49,743 bases of DNA from a virus, in the IMG/VR virus record IMGVR_UViG_3300030430_000175, positions 1 through 49,743 of that record; one strand, given 5' to 3'. Below the pieces are notes generated by a model. That model was not told the origin of the DNA. It saw only the letters and a list, made by a program, of their open reading frames with translations, and did not search any database. A program made the translations under genes and the position numbers. Below are positions 37,718-47,000 of this stretch, piece by piece. Numbering within the stretch: the first letter of the stretch is position 1; each line of letters starts with the position of its first letter.

Positions 37718-40453
37718 ATGAGTAAAAAAAGAAGTAACAGGAACAATAAAAAAGTTTTGCGGGCACTTAGGGCAAGAAGAAGCCATGGTGGGTCTCATAG
37801 AGGCGGTGGTAAAGGCCGTGAGCAAGATAGAGATAATGAGCCGACTCCTGTATTTGGTGAACCTGAAGTAACAGGAACTGTTACAGAAACTTCTAAACCT
37901 ACTGGAGAACAGGGAGGAACTGTTACAGCTACTCAAGATCTTGTTACTACTACTTCTACTGGGGAACGTGGGACGGCTAAGTCTCGTACAAGTAAAGGGC
38001 CTCCTAGGGTTGAAATTACGCCTCCAGAAAAGTTTGAAATTGAGGAAGTCGAAGCTGCTCAAGTAGATAGAGAAGGCACTGAAATAACAAAAGCAGAATC
38101 GATTGATCCTCAAACTGCTGTGAAAGCTTCTACAGTTAGCGCTGCTCCTAGAGTAACTACAAAGGCTCCTCAAGCTACTCAAGCGAAAATGCCAACCAAG
38201 GTAACTGCTGAAACTATGGATGCTGCAAAGGCAGAAGATTTAGGAGCAACTGTAGCGGCCCAGGGTACAGTAAGTGACAAAGCTATAGCCAGTGCAGAAG
38301 GGCCTACTTTAACAGAAAGAGCTAAAGCTGCTGAAAGGGACACCGCTCAAGAACTAGCAGCCCTGGCAGAGGAGCAGAACTTTGAAATATCTGAAGGTGC
38401 TTATGTAGATAAAGTAACTGGTAGGCAAACGGATGTTGCTCCTACACGAGAAGCCGAGGTTAAACAACGAGAAGCAATTACTGGAGAGCCTGCAACAACT
38501 GGTCAAGCTGCACAAATTGTAAATACTGTTGGATATGAAGCAGCACAAAGACGAACAGTAAAAGGAGAAGCTGCAAGAGGCGCAGCAGCATCTATGGTTG
38601 CAGAGGTGGGTGATTTACCTCCTGATATTACAGCAGCTATTGTAGAAGATCCTGCAACAGTAGAAGCGCAGATTGATGATCAGCCTGTAGAGGTACGAGC
38701 GGCAGTAGCGGCATTGCCTACAGAAGCTCTTGTATCCTCTCAAATGGAAACACTGTTAGCGGGTATGGATGATGGTAAAACACCTGCGTGGGCTAGACCA
38801 GCCGTAGCAGCTATCGAACAACAATTGGCTGCTAGGGGCCTCTCAGCGTCCACTGTAGGCCGTGACGCACTATTTAATGCTATTATACAAAGTGCTTTAC
38901 CTATTGCACAGAATAACGCACAGGCCCTCCAACAACGTGCTGCACAAAATTTAAGTAATGAGCAGCAAGCAAATCTTGCACAGTCTACGCAGGACATGCA
39001 AAGGCGTATGGCTAACTTGTCTAATAGACAAACAGCAGCATCACAGACTGCACAGTTTGCACAACAAATGTCTACGCTGCAAAGTCAATTTAGACAACAA
39101 GCAGTTATGACTTCTGCACAACAACAGCAACAAATGCGGATGCAAAATCTGCAAAACCAACAGCAGGCTGCTGTCATGAATGCTCAGATGCAGCAAGCTA
39201 CTAATGCTCAAAATCTAGGCAATGATCAACAAGTAGAGCTTGCCAATCTTCAAATTGCAGCAGCTACTGAGGGTGCAAACGTAGATGCTGTAAATAGAGA
39301 GCGTCTTGCAGAGATGCAAGTTGCTGCTGACTTTTTATCTAAGAATGCAGCATTTAGACAACAGATGGAACTTGCTAATCTGACTAATGATCAACAGATG
39401 AGATTAGCAAACCTTTCTGCTTTAAATCAAGCTAGTAGAGATAATTTAACAGCGGAGCAGCAAACTGAACTAGCTAATTTAAATTCTAGAATGCAGACAA
39501 ACATGCTCCAAGCTAAGTTGGCGCAACAGATGGGTATTGCACAACTAAATGTAGATCAGCAACGTGCTGTTCAGAATGCTGCAATGGTAGCTAGAGTTGA
39601 TCTTACAAAATTCAATGCTGATCAGCAAGTTGAACTAGCCAATAGTAAGTTCATGCAGTCAATGACTATGGCAGATTTTAATGCTGAACAACAGGCGGCT
39701 ATGCAGAACGCTACAATGATGGCTCAAATGGATTTAGCTGCTGCTGATCAAAGAACTAAATTAGCTATTACCAATGCTCAAAGTTTTTTGCAGATGGACA
39801 TGGCAAATCTTAATAATCGCCAACAGGCCGTTGTATTAGATCAGCAACTAAAACAACAAAGAATTTTATCAGATCAATCAGCCGAGAATGCAGCAAGACA
39901 GTTTAACGCATCTTCAGAAAATCAAACTAATCAATTTATGGCTAGTATGCAAGCTAACATGAACCAGTTCAATACGACACAGCTAAATGCAATGAAGCAG
40001 TTTAATGCATCAGAAGCTAATAAAGCAAGTGCTATAAATGCTGCAAATGCTATAGAGGTTAATAAAGCTAACGCTCAGATAAGAAATCAAGTTAATCAAT
40101 TCAATGCCTCTATAGAGTTTCAACGTGATCAGTGGAATGCTGCTAACGCCCAGGCTGTCGCTCAGTCAAATGTTGAATGGCGTAGGAGAGCTAATACTAT
40201 TGATACGGCTGCTCAGAATGCTGCTAATCAACAAAACGCTCAAATGGCTTTTAATTTATCAAGTGCAGAGCAAGAGTTTTTGTGGCAAAATTTAAGAGAT
40301 GAAGCAGCTTATATTAGAACTGCCTATGAAAATGAAGAGCAAAGAAAAACTGTTATGTATTCCACGGCTCTTCAAAATGAGGCAGCGGCTGGTAAAGGCT
40401 CTAGCACCACAAGCACACTTCTAACTTTAATTGGAAATTTATTTAAAACATAG
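37718..40453 (+). CDS. Glutamine-rich repeat protein, putative ejection protein (911 aa)
   Basis: The N terminus is very basic (KKRSNRNNKKVLRALRARRS). Residues 60-400 are Ala/Thr/Glu-rich and low in hydrophobics. Residues about 400-850 are Gln/Asn/Ala/Met-rich with a 22-residue period (best at 611-720: N-x-x-Q-Q-x4-N-x6-M-x-L-x3-F), predicted to be one very long helix. The C terminus ends with a short hydrophobic stretch (TSTLLTLIGNLF). Its place before further internal proteins suggests a protein carried in the virion and ejected with DNA, possibly lining a channel. No homologous domain recognised. Confidence 0.75.
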   Translation: MSKKRSNRNNKKVLRALRARRSHGGSHRGGGKGREQDRDNEPTPVFGEPEVTGTVTETSKPTGEQGGTVTATQDLVTTTSTGERGTAKSRTSKGPPRVEITPPEKFEIEEVEAAQVDREGTEITKAESIDPQTAVKASTVSAAPRVTTKAPQATQAKMPTKVTAETMDAAKAEDLGATVAAQGTVSDKAIASAEGPTLTERAKAAERDTAQELAALAEEQNFEISEGAYVDKVTGRQTDVAPTREAEVKQREAITGEPATTGQAAQIVNTVGYEAAQRRTVKGEAARGAAASMVAEVGDLPPDITAAIVEDPATVEAQIDDQPVEVRAAVAALPTEALVSSQMETLLAGMDDGKTPAWARPAVAAIEQQLAARGLSASTVGRDALFNAIIQSALPIAQNNAQALQQRAAQNLSNEQQANLAQSTQDMQRRMANLSNRQTAASQTAQFAQQMSTLQSQFRQQAVMTSAQQQQQMRMQNLQNQQQAAVMNAQMQQATNAQNLGNDQQVELANLQIAAATEGANVDAVNRERLAEMQVAADFLSKNAAFRQQMELANLTNDQQMRLANLSALNQASRDNLTAEQQTELANLNSRMQTNMLQAKLAQQMGIAQLNVDQQRAVQNAAMVARVDLTKFNADQQVELANSKFMQSMTMADFNAEQQAAMQNATMMAQMDLAAADQRTKLAITNAQSFLQMDMANLNNRQQAVVLDQQLKQQRILSDQSAENAARQFNASSENQTNQFMASMQANMNQFNTTQLNAMKQFNASEANKASAINAANAIEVNKANAQIRNQVNQFNASIEFQRDQWNAANAQAVAQSNVEWRRRANTIDTAAQNAANQQNAQMAFNLSSAEQEFLWQNLRDEAAYIRTAYENEEQRKTVMYSTALQNEAAAGKGSSTTSTLLTLIGNLFKT
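39548..39877 (+). repeat. Five 22-residue protein repeats
   Basis: Codons 611-720 of the Gln-rich protein form five consecutive 22-residue units beginning NVDQQ, NADQQ, NAEQQ, DQRTK and NNRQQ. Related NDQQ/EQQ units occur upstream from about codon 500 with less regular spacing. 22 equals two 11-residue periods, as in right-handed coiled coils or membrane-surface helices. Confidence 0.75.
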
Positions 40454-40461
40454 GGGTTTTT

Positions 40462-41667
40462 ATGGGATTTTTTAGCAAGATATTTAAAGGTGTCAAAAAA
40501 GTCTTTAAAAAGATTGGAAGGGGCATCAAAAAAGTATTTAAAAAAATTGGAAAGTTTATGGGCAAGATTGGTGTTGTAGGCCAAATTGCTCTTAGCTTTT
40601 TGCTACCAGGAGTGGGTGCTTTGATAGGAAAAGCTGCGGGGGCCATGATGGCTTCTAGTAATGCCATTATAAGTGGTGCTGGAAGCTTTTTGAATGCTGC
40701 GGTAAATATCGGATCTAAAGCTGGATCACTCGTGAAGAGTGTAGGTAAGGGAGTTTTAGATGTTGTAGGAAAAACTGTAGGTACTGCTATAAATAAAATA
40801 CCAGGGGCAGGTGATTTTCTTTATCAATTAACTTCTGGTAAAATTGACATTACTAAAATGAAAAATTTTGATGGTATCATGAAAACTGCTCAAAATGCTA
40901 TTACAGATGTAGCAGCTAAAGGTCGTGATTTATTTTCTATGGATACTCTTACAGAAAAGAATGTATTTGCTCAAAGAGCCGATATAGCAAAGCAACTTGA
41001 AAAGTATGCCAAGCCTATTGAACAAGTAACCGCTGAAGTTTCTCCTGATGAATTTGCAGAAAGAATAAGGGCAGGGGAAAGTGCAATCGAAGCTAGTATT
41101 CCAAAAGCAGAATCTATACGACAAATAAAGGCACCTGTTTCTCTTGAAGAAGGTTTTTCTATGCCTGCTGAAGATGCAACAATAAGAAGTATTTCTAAAG
41201 GTCAAGCAGACTTCTTTCCTACTGCTCAACAACAAACTCAATCACTATTATCACCTGTAGATGTTCCGACATTGACAACAGAAGAAATAGCTGCTGGAGC
41301 GCGTTATGATCTAGCTTCACCAACAGGTGTTACCTTTCCAGAAAAGACTTTTAGTGAAAAACTATTTGATACTCCAGTAGGTCAGAAGGCACAGGAAAAG
41401 GTAAGCTCAAGTTTAACTAGAAGTAACTTGCAGAGGGCTATAGATGAAACTTATGGGCCGCAAGGAGAAGCTATGGGTGATGGTACTTATACAAGTATTG
41501 ATGTGCCAGATTTAGATCAAATAAGCGTAGCATCTGTTGGAGCCGCTCCTACACAAAGAAGTATTAGAAGGACTGAAATATCAGGCTATGGTGCAACTTC
41601 CTTTGACAATTTATTATATACGCCTAAATCTAGCTGGGGCCGAACTTTTGCAGAGCTTATGGGGTAA
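40462..41667 (+). CDS. Putative membrane-active ejection protein (401 aa)
   Basis: The first 37 residues are strongly cationic and amphipathic, with a tandem 11-residue repeat: KGVKKVFKKIG (9-19) and RGIKKVFKKIG (20-30). A long Gly/Ala-rich hydrophobic region follows (about 38-110, for example VVGQIALSFLLPGVGALIGK). The rest is hydrophilic with acidic and Ser-rich parts. Together this looks like a virion protein that inserts in the host membrane during DNA entry, comparable in idea to T7 gp14. No family is recognised. Confidence 0.75.
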   Translation: MGFFSKIFKGVKKVFKKIGRGIKKVFKKIGKFMGKIGVVGQIALSFLLPGVGALIGKAAGAMMASSNAIISGAGSFLNAAVNIGSKAGSLVKSVGKGVLDVVGKTVGTAINKIPGAGDFLYQLTSGKIDITKMKNFDGIMKTAQNAITDVAAKGRDLFSMDTLTEKNVFAQRADIAKQLEKYAKPIEQVTAEVSPDEFAERIRAGESAIEASIPKAESIRQIKAPVSLEEGFSMPAEDATIRSISKGQADFFPTAQQQTQSLLSPVDVPTLTTEEIAAGARYDLASPTGVTFPEKTFSEKLFDTPVGQKAQEKVSSSLTRSNLQRAIDETYGPQGEAMGDGTYTSIDVPDLDQISVASVGAAPTQRSIRRTEISGYGATSFDNLLYTPKSSWGRTFAELMG

Positions 41668-41673
41668 AGCACA

Positions 41674-42204
41674 ATGTTAGAACAACCTAATCAACAGTTA
41701 GAAGAATATCAAAGTAGAATGGATCGTCCTATACCGGGGCAGTCTCTTACTGAAGATCCTGATAGCCCTCAACCGTATGTTTCAGCACCAGAGTTTACTG
41801 TTATACAAGAAGCTCTGGATTATATTTTTGTTACCGTAACAGAAGAAGAAACATATGAGAATGTAATGTCTTCTATAGCCAGGGGTGTCTCTATTATGGA
41901 GATTACTCAGTTGCTCCTTTTTGCAGGGTTTAATGAAGGCAAATGGAATCCAGACCTAATGCTACTTCTTGCAGAGCCTACAGCGTATATGCTCATGGGT
42001 TTAGCAGAGAGGGCAGGCATTGATTATGAGATTACTGATGAGGATGGTGATGAAATAAATGTGTTTGGTGCCGCATTACCTCAAGAGAGAGCCGATCAAT
42101 TAGAGAATAGAGATATACCCGAAGAAACTGTAGAGCAAATAGAGAATACTGATTTACCGAGTTTATTGGAGAAACCTGCTCCTAGTTTAATGCAGAGGCA
42201 ATAA
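41674..42204 (+). CDS. Acidic structural-region protein (176 aa)
   Basis: Starts with ATG 41674 after a short gap. The product is acidic and Gln/Pro-rich at both ends. A folded-looking middle follows (FTVIQEALDYIFVTVTEEET; VSIMEITQLLLFAGFNEGKW; LAEPTAYMLMGLAERAGIDY). The C-terminal tail is polar (LLEKPAPSLMQRQ). No family recognised. It is located among the ejection-protein genes, so it may be a chaperone or minor internal protein. Confidence 0.7.
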   Translation: MLEQPNQQLEEYQSRMDRPIPGQSLTEDPDSPQPYVSAPEFTVIQEALDYIFVTVTEEETYENVMSSIARGVSIMEITQLLLFAGFNEGKWNPDLMLLLAEPTAYMLMGLAERAGIDYEITDEDGDEINVFGAALPQERADQLENRDIPEETVEQIENTDLPSLLEKPAPSLMQRQ

Positions 42205-42205
42205 T

Positions 42206-44068
42206 ATGGCTATTGAAGAAACCTATAGAAGTCTGCTGGGCGCTCAACGCAAGCGACAAAAACGAGAAGAGCGTCAGAATATGCTTTTACAGGCAGGCAC
42301 TCTGGCGACTAATATTTATCAACAAAAGCTAGATGAAAAAGCTCAAGAATTTTTTGAGCGTACTGAGCTTGATAACAAGCGTATTAGATACCAAGAGGGG
42401 TACGATCTTTTTAATAATAAGATAAAAAAGATATATGATGAAGGCACTAATAGTACTTTAGGTCTCGGAGAGTATTTAGTAGGCACTGTAGCTCAACCGA
42501 TAGCACAAGAAAGAATTTATGCAAACTTTGAAGAAGATATGGTTAAAGACCCTGATGAGCTTGGGAGCGCGGTTAGATCCTATGCAGAAGAAATGGTTTA
42601 TGGTTCTTTAGACGATCAGGGGAATCGATCAGGCGGTGGTATGCTTGATAGGTTACAGGCCGCTTATGATAGTGGCAAGACTCTAAAAAACATGGAGGAG
42701 TACGATGAATATATTTCTAGGAGGGCTGACCTTCCTGAAAATGTAGGAATGGCTTTGGTTGGTAAATTTTTTAACGGTAAAAGCAGGCAAGAAGTAGAGG
42801 CTGACGCACTAAAAAGAATTGCGACAAACAATCGATTTGACGAAAACTCTACTGCTTTTATGGCGCTTGCTAAAGCATTTAACTCAGGTATGTCCCTTAC
42901 TAACTCAGAAGAAGTTGCTAAAAAGGTTCAAGCGTACACTGAAAATATTAAAATGAAACCTAATGAGTTTTTAAAGGAGTCTAAAATTGTAACCGCTAAA
43001 AGACCAGATGGAAGAGGTGGACAGTTTGAGTGGAAATATATACAAGATACGTATCAAGATAGAAGAACAAATGCAATTCGTACAGTAAATAGGGCTAATA
43101 CGGCAGATTCTTTTTCTACAAAAATATTTAGACAAGAAGAAGTAAGACTACCAGGTGAAGCTGTAGAGGTAGAGCAGGTAGAGCCACTAACAGGTAAAGT
43201 TATAAAGACAAAACAACAGCCTTTTCACGATGTATCTGGTAAAGAAATGTTTAGATATACTGAAGTAGAAAATGTTGGTGAAGATCCTGTAAGAGGAGAC
43301 ATTACCACAGATGTTGCACCTCATCTTGTTGAAGCTGCTGGTCAAGTGGCTAACAATGTTATTATGCAACAGCCTGATTCAGATTATGTAAGAGATGCTT
43401 TTAACGATTACCAACAAAGGCTTTATGGTGACGATGAAGATCAAAAAGAGCAATTTAGAAAGGATACAAATAGAAATATACAGATTATGGGCTTCAATTT
43501 ACATCAAGAATATCGCTTTGATGTGCCTACAGGTAGAAAAATTGCTGCTCAAATGTTAGTAAATAATGTGAGATATGAGAAAGATACGGGTAGTGAATAC
43601 AAAAACTATCGGGGTGCTAATTTATATTCTTCTATAGACGCAAATGGGTTGAGAGTTCTTGAGGCAATAAATGATCTAAACATGTCAGATACTGAGTTTA
43701 AGATGGGTGGTTTAGATGAAGAAGATTTTAAACCCTTAATTGCCGATTTAATTAGCAGGAATAATTTATTAGCTTTTAGAGGGCGCAAGGGTGCTAGTTC
43801 AAGAGAAGAATCTATTTTTGATGATGAAAGTAGAAGATATTTCTTAGAGAAGAACATGCCAGACGATGATAACATTAATAATATTTTTAATCGCCCTATA
43901 AATTTAGGCGTTCCTTATGCAGATGCAGGCTTAACTATTTTTGATTATATTGAAAGAGAAACTATGGGAACAATTACTAGAGGCCGAAATCTTGAACAAT
44001 ATTATCGTGAACTAGATGAGGCTGCACAACTTGCTAAAATTCAAGCAACTCTTGGTGCCCAATTTTAA
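42206..44068 (+). CDS. Putative internal virion protein (620 aa)
   Basis: 620 residues, highly charged, helical and without membrane segments. The N terminus is basic (SLLGAQRKRQKREERQNMLL). Long helices occupy residues 50-300. A beta part lies around 300-380 (GEAVEVEQVEPLTGKVIKTK), and a helical C terminus carries ELDEAAQLAKIQATLGAQ. Order and composition resemble the T7 gp15-type internal core protein. The call rests on context. Confidence 0.7.
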   Translation: MAIEETYRSLLGAQRKRQKREERQNMLLQAGTLATNIYQQKLDEKAQEFFERTELDNKRIRYQEGYDLFNNKIKKIYDEGTNSTLGLGEYLVGTVAQPIAQERIYANFEEDMVKDPDELGSAVRSYAEEMVYGSLDDQGNRSGGGMLDRLQAAYDSGKTLKNMEEYDEYISRRADLPENVGMALVGKFFNGKSRQEVEADALKRIATNNRFDENSTAFMALAKAFNSGMSLTNSEEVAKKVQAYTENIKMKPNEFLKESKIVTAKRPDGRGGQFEWKYIQDTYQDRRTNAIRTVNRANTADSFSTKIFRQEEVRLPGEAVEVEQVEPLTGKVIKTKQQPFHDVSGKEMFRYTEVENVGEDPVRGDITTDVAPHLVEAAGQVANNVIMQQPDSDYVRDAFNDYQQRLYGDDEDQKEQFRKDTNRNIQIMGFNLHQEYRFDVPTGRKIAAQMLVNNVRYEKDTGSEYKNYRGANLYSSIDANGLRVLEAINDLNMSDTEFKMGGLDEEDFKPLIADLISRNNLLAFRGRKGASSREESIFDDESRRYFLEKNMPDDDNINNIFNRPINLGVPYADAGLTIFDYIERETMGTITRGRNLEQYYRELDEAAQLAKIQATLGAQF

Positions 44069-44078
44069 AGGATGTTAA

Positions 44079-47000
44079 ATGATATTTGATGACACCTTCA
44101 AAAAAGAAGAGGATGTAAAAGGCCCTATATTTGTAAAGCCTTCTATTGATTCTATGGCTATGCCAACAACTACAAATGCTTGGCGTAATGATCCTCGCGT
44201 TCAAAAAGACGCTGAGATATATTTGTATGGTCTTTCTAAACTAGATAACACTTTTGATCCTGGCACTTACTTTGATGACAATCGTGACATCGTAGAAGTT
44301 TTACGCGACGAAGATAATAGAATAATGACTATTATACAACGCGCTGGTAACTTAGGCAAGCTGTCTCCCGAAGCTAAAGCCGCATATAATCGACTTAGAT
44401 CTAGCTGGGAAAACACTATGCCCTCTAACTTTGATGAGTGGACAGACTATGCTGCTGATTTAAGCTCTGATGTATTTGCAGATCCTTTAAATGCTTTGGG
44501 TTTAATTTTTACTGGTGGCAGCGCAAATGCTGTTGCACAAACGGCTGGTAAAGAAGGATTAAAACAAGTTTTAAAAAGAGCAGCAGTCTCAGACAGCACT
44601 AAAGCGCAAACTATACGAGGTGCTATTGCAGGTGGTGCTTATGGAACTACGCATGAGGATCAGCTTCAGAGAGCAGAAATAGCTACAGGACTATCTACCG
44701 ATTATGAGATTGGACGCACAGCAACTGTAGGGGGCGCAAGTGCTTTGGCAGGTGCTGCTCTTGTCGGGACTCTTGCAGGAACTTCCAAGTTTTTTAAAAA
44801 ACGTGCTAAAGAACGTATGGATGCTGATGAGCAGTTTAGAAGAGCTAACAGTGAAGGCCCTGAAGGCGTAGATCCAGACATTCAGCAAACCGTAGAGGAC
44901 AATATAGAAATACTTAAACCTAGTTCGGTCACTGATATATCGGCTGATGTAACTCCTGGTAGGGCCTCTATAGTTATTGATCAAGAAGCCGTAGGAAAGT
45001 TTTCAGAAGAAGTAAGTAAAAAGGCTGGGGGAGGCGAAAGAACCACGCAAGAAGTGGTCGATACTGTTAATCAAGTTATGCGCGACTCCGCTGGTAAACC
45101 ATTAGACAACTTAGGTAGGCGTATAGGGTTTGAAGTAAACAGACTTATAAATAGATATGGTTCTAAAATAGCATTCAAGCCTGTTGCTGTCGTAGAGTCT
45201 TTTAGTAAGTTTTCACAGACTGCTAATGATCTAATGAAAAAATTTAGGTATGACGCAGGACGTACTGTATTTGGAGACCGTGATTATGACTCTCAAGATT
45301 TCTTTGAGGTCTATAAAGAAACAGCAGGTCGATACTTCGTAAGAGCTAAAGTAGCCATGGAGCCTTTTGCTCTTAACATGAGGGGTAAGCTTTCTGAAGT
45401 TGCTAATAATAATATTATTAGAGCTTTGAGAGGTGAAGAACCCTCTGGAGATGGTGTAGCAACCGTTGCAGGAGAGCTAAGAGAAATATTAGATGATATA
45501 GCTGATCGTTTATTAAAAGATGGTTTTATCGATGAGCCAGCCACTAATTATGTTCCTCGTATGTGGAGCAGGTCTGCTATTGAAAAAAATAAAGAAACAT
45601 TTATATCTAAACTCATGGATGCCAATGAAGTCAACTCTAGAGAAGAAGGTCTTAGAGTTGTTGAGGAGATGCTTGATAAGCGTAATCAGTTAGATGGTGG
45701 TAGTTCAGGTGGTAATGCTTTCTTTTTTAAGAGGCAGTTTAATCTTCTTCAGGATAATGACTTTGAAGAGTTTTTAAATAATGACATTGTTGACATTATG
45801 AATACTTATATTTTTCAGTCTTCTAAGCAGTTGGCTAAAAAGAAAGTATTTGGAGTTAGGAATCTAAACGAATATAGAACTAAGTATGTTGATAACATTC
45901 GCGCAGAAATGCGTAAAGCAGGTAAAACTCTTACAGTAGGCGATGAAAGTGATTTAATTAGAGTATGGCAGCTTACCACAGGCGAAGATGTTAGTAGATT
46001 TGAAAGTAGCAAAGTTCAAGGATTTATTGATGCTTATAGTGTGGCAAATCGATTAGCCTATCTACCTCTTGCAACTCTTTCAAGTGTTACTGAGGTCTTT
46101 ATTAATGTAGGTAAGGCAGGTGTAATTAAAAGTTTAAAAGGTCTTGCAAAGTCTACTGATGCTGCTCAGGACACCATACAAAAGCAGCTAAAAGAAAAAT
46201 TAGGTAAGCAGGGTCTTACTGAAAACGAAATCTGGAAAGAGATGAACAAGTTTGGTCTTGCTCTGGATACTGCTATGTCGGATCTTGCAGACAGGCTGGC
46301 TGGTGATGGTCTTAGCTCAGAGCTTGCTAGAAAAGTAAACAACAATTTTTTTAGATACAACTTTCTAGATCAGTGGACTAAATCGGTTCAGATGATGTCT
46401 TATGTAACTGGTAAGACTTTGATAGCTGATAATCTTAGGGCTATAGCAAAAAATAAAGGTCTGCCTGATTCAAGAAGAATTACTCGCCTAAAAGATGAGT
46501 TAAAGGAATTAAATATAGATATTGAAAGGGGCTTAAACTGGGTTGAGACAGGAGACAAAGATTTTGAAGAGGTTATACAAAGAGGAGCAGCTAGATATGC
46601 AAATGAGGTTATTTTAAACCCATCCGCAGAGTCTGGGCTAAAACCTGTGTGGATGGCTAATCCTCAATCATCTATATTATTTCAATTTATGGGTTACCCG
46701 GCTGCTTTTACAAACACAGTACTCAAGAATGCTGCAAAAGGATTATTACGCAACCCTGTAGGTAATGGAGCAAAAATTGTCCCAGCGGCTCTTATAATGA
46801 CTGAAATGGCTAGGTGGACTAATTATGCCAGGAGCGGGGGTGAGTCTGAAAGATTTAAGGATCGTGAACAGATATATAAGGACGCTGTTATTCGCTGGGG
46901 AGGAAACGGATTAATTGCTGACATGATGCAACGAGGGCGTAAAGCCGCAGAAATATATCAAGATCCTTTAGCAGGCACCGCAGGTCTTTTTGGGCCAGTA

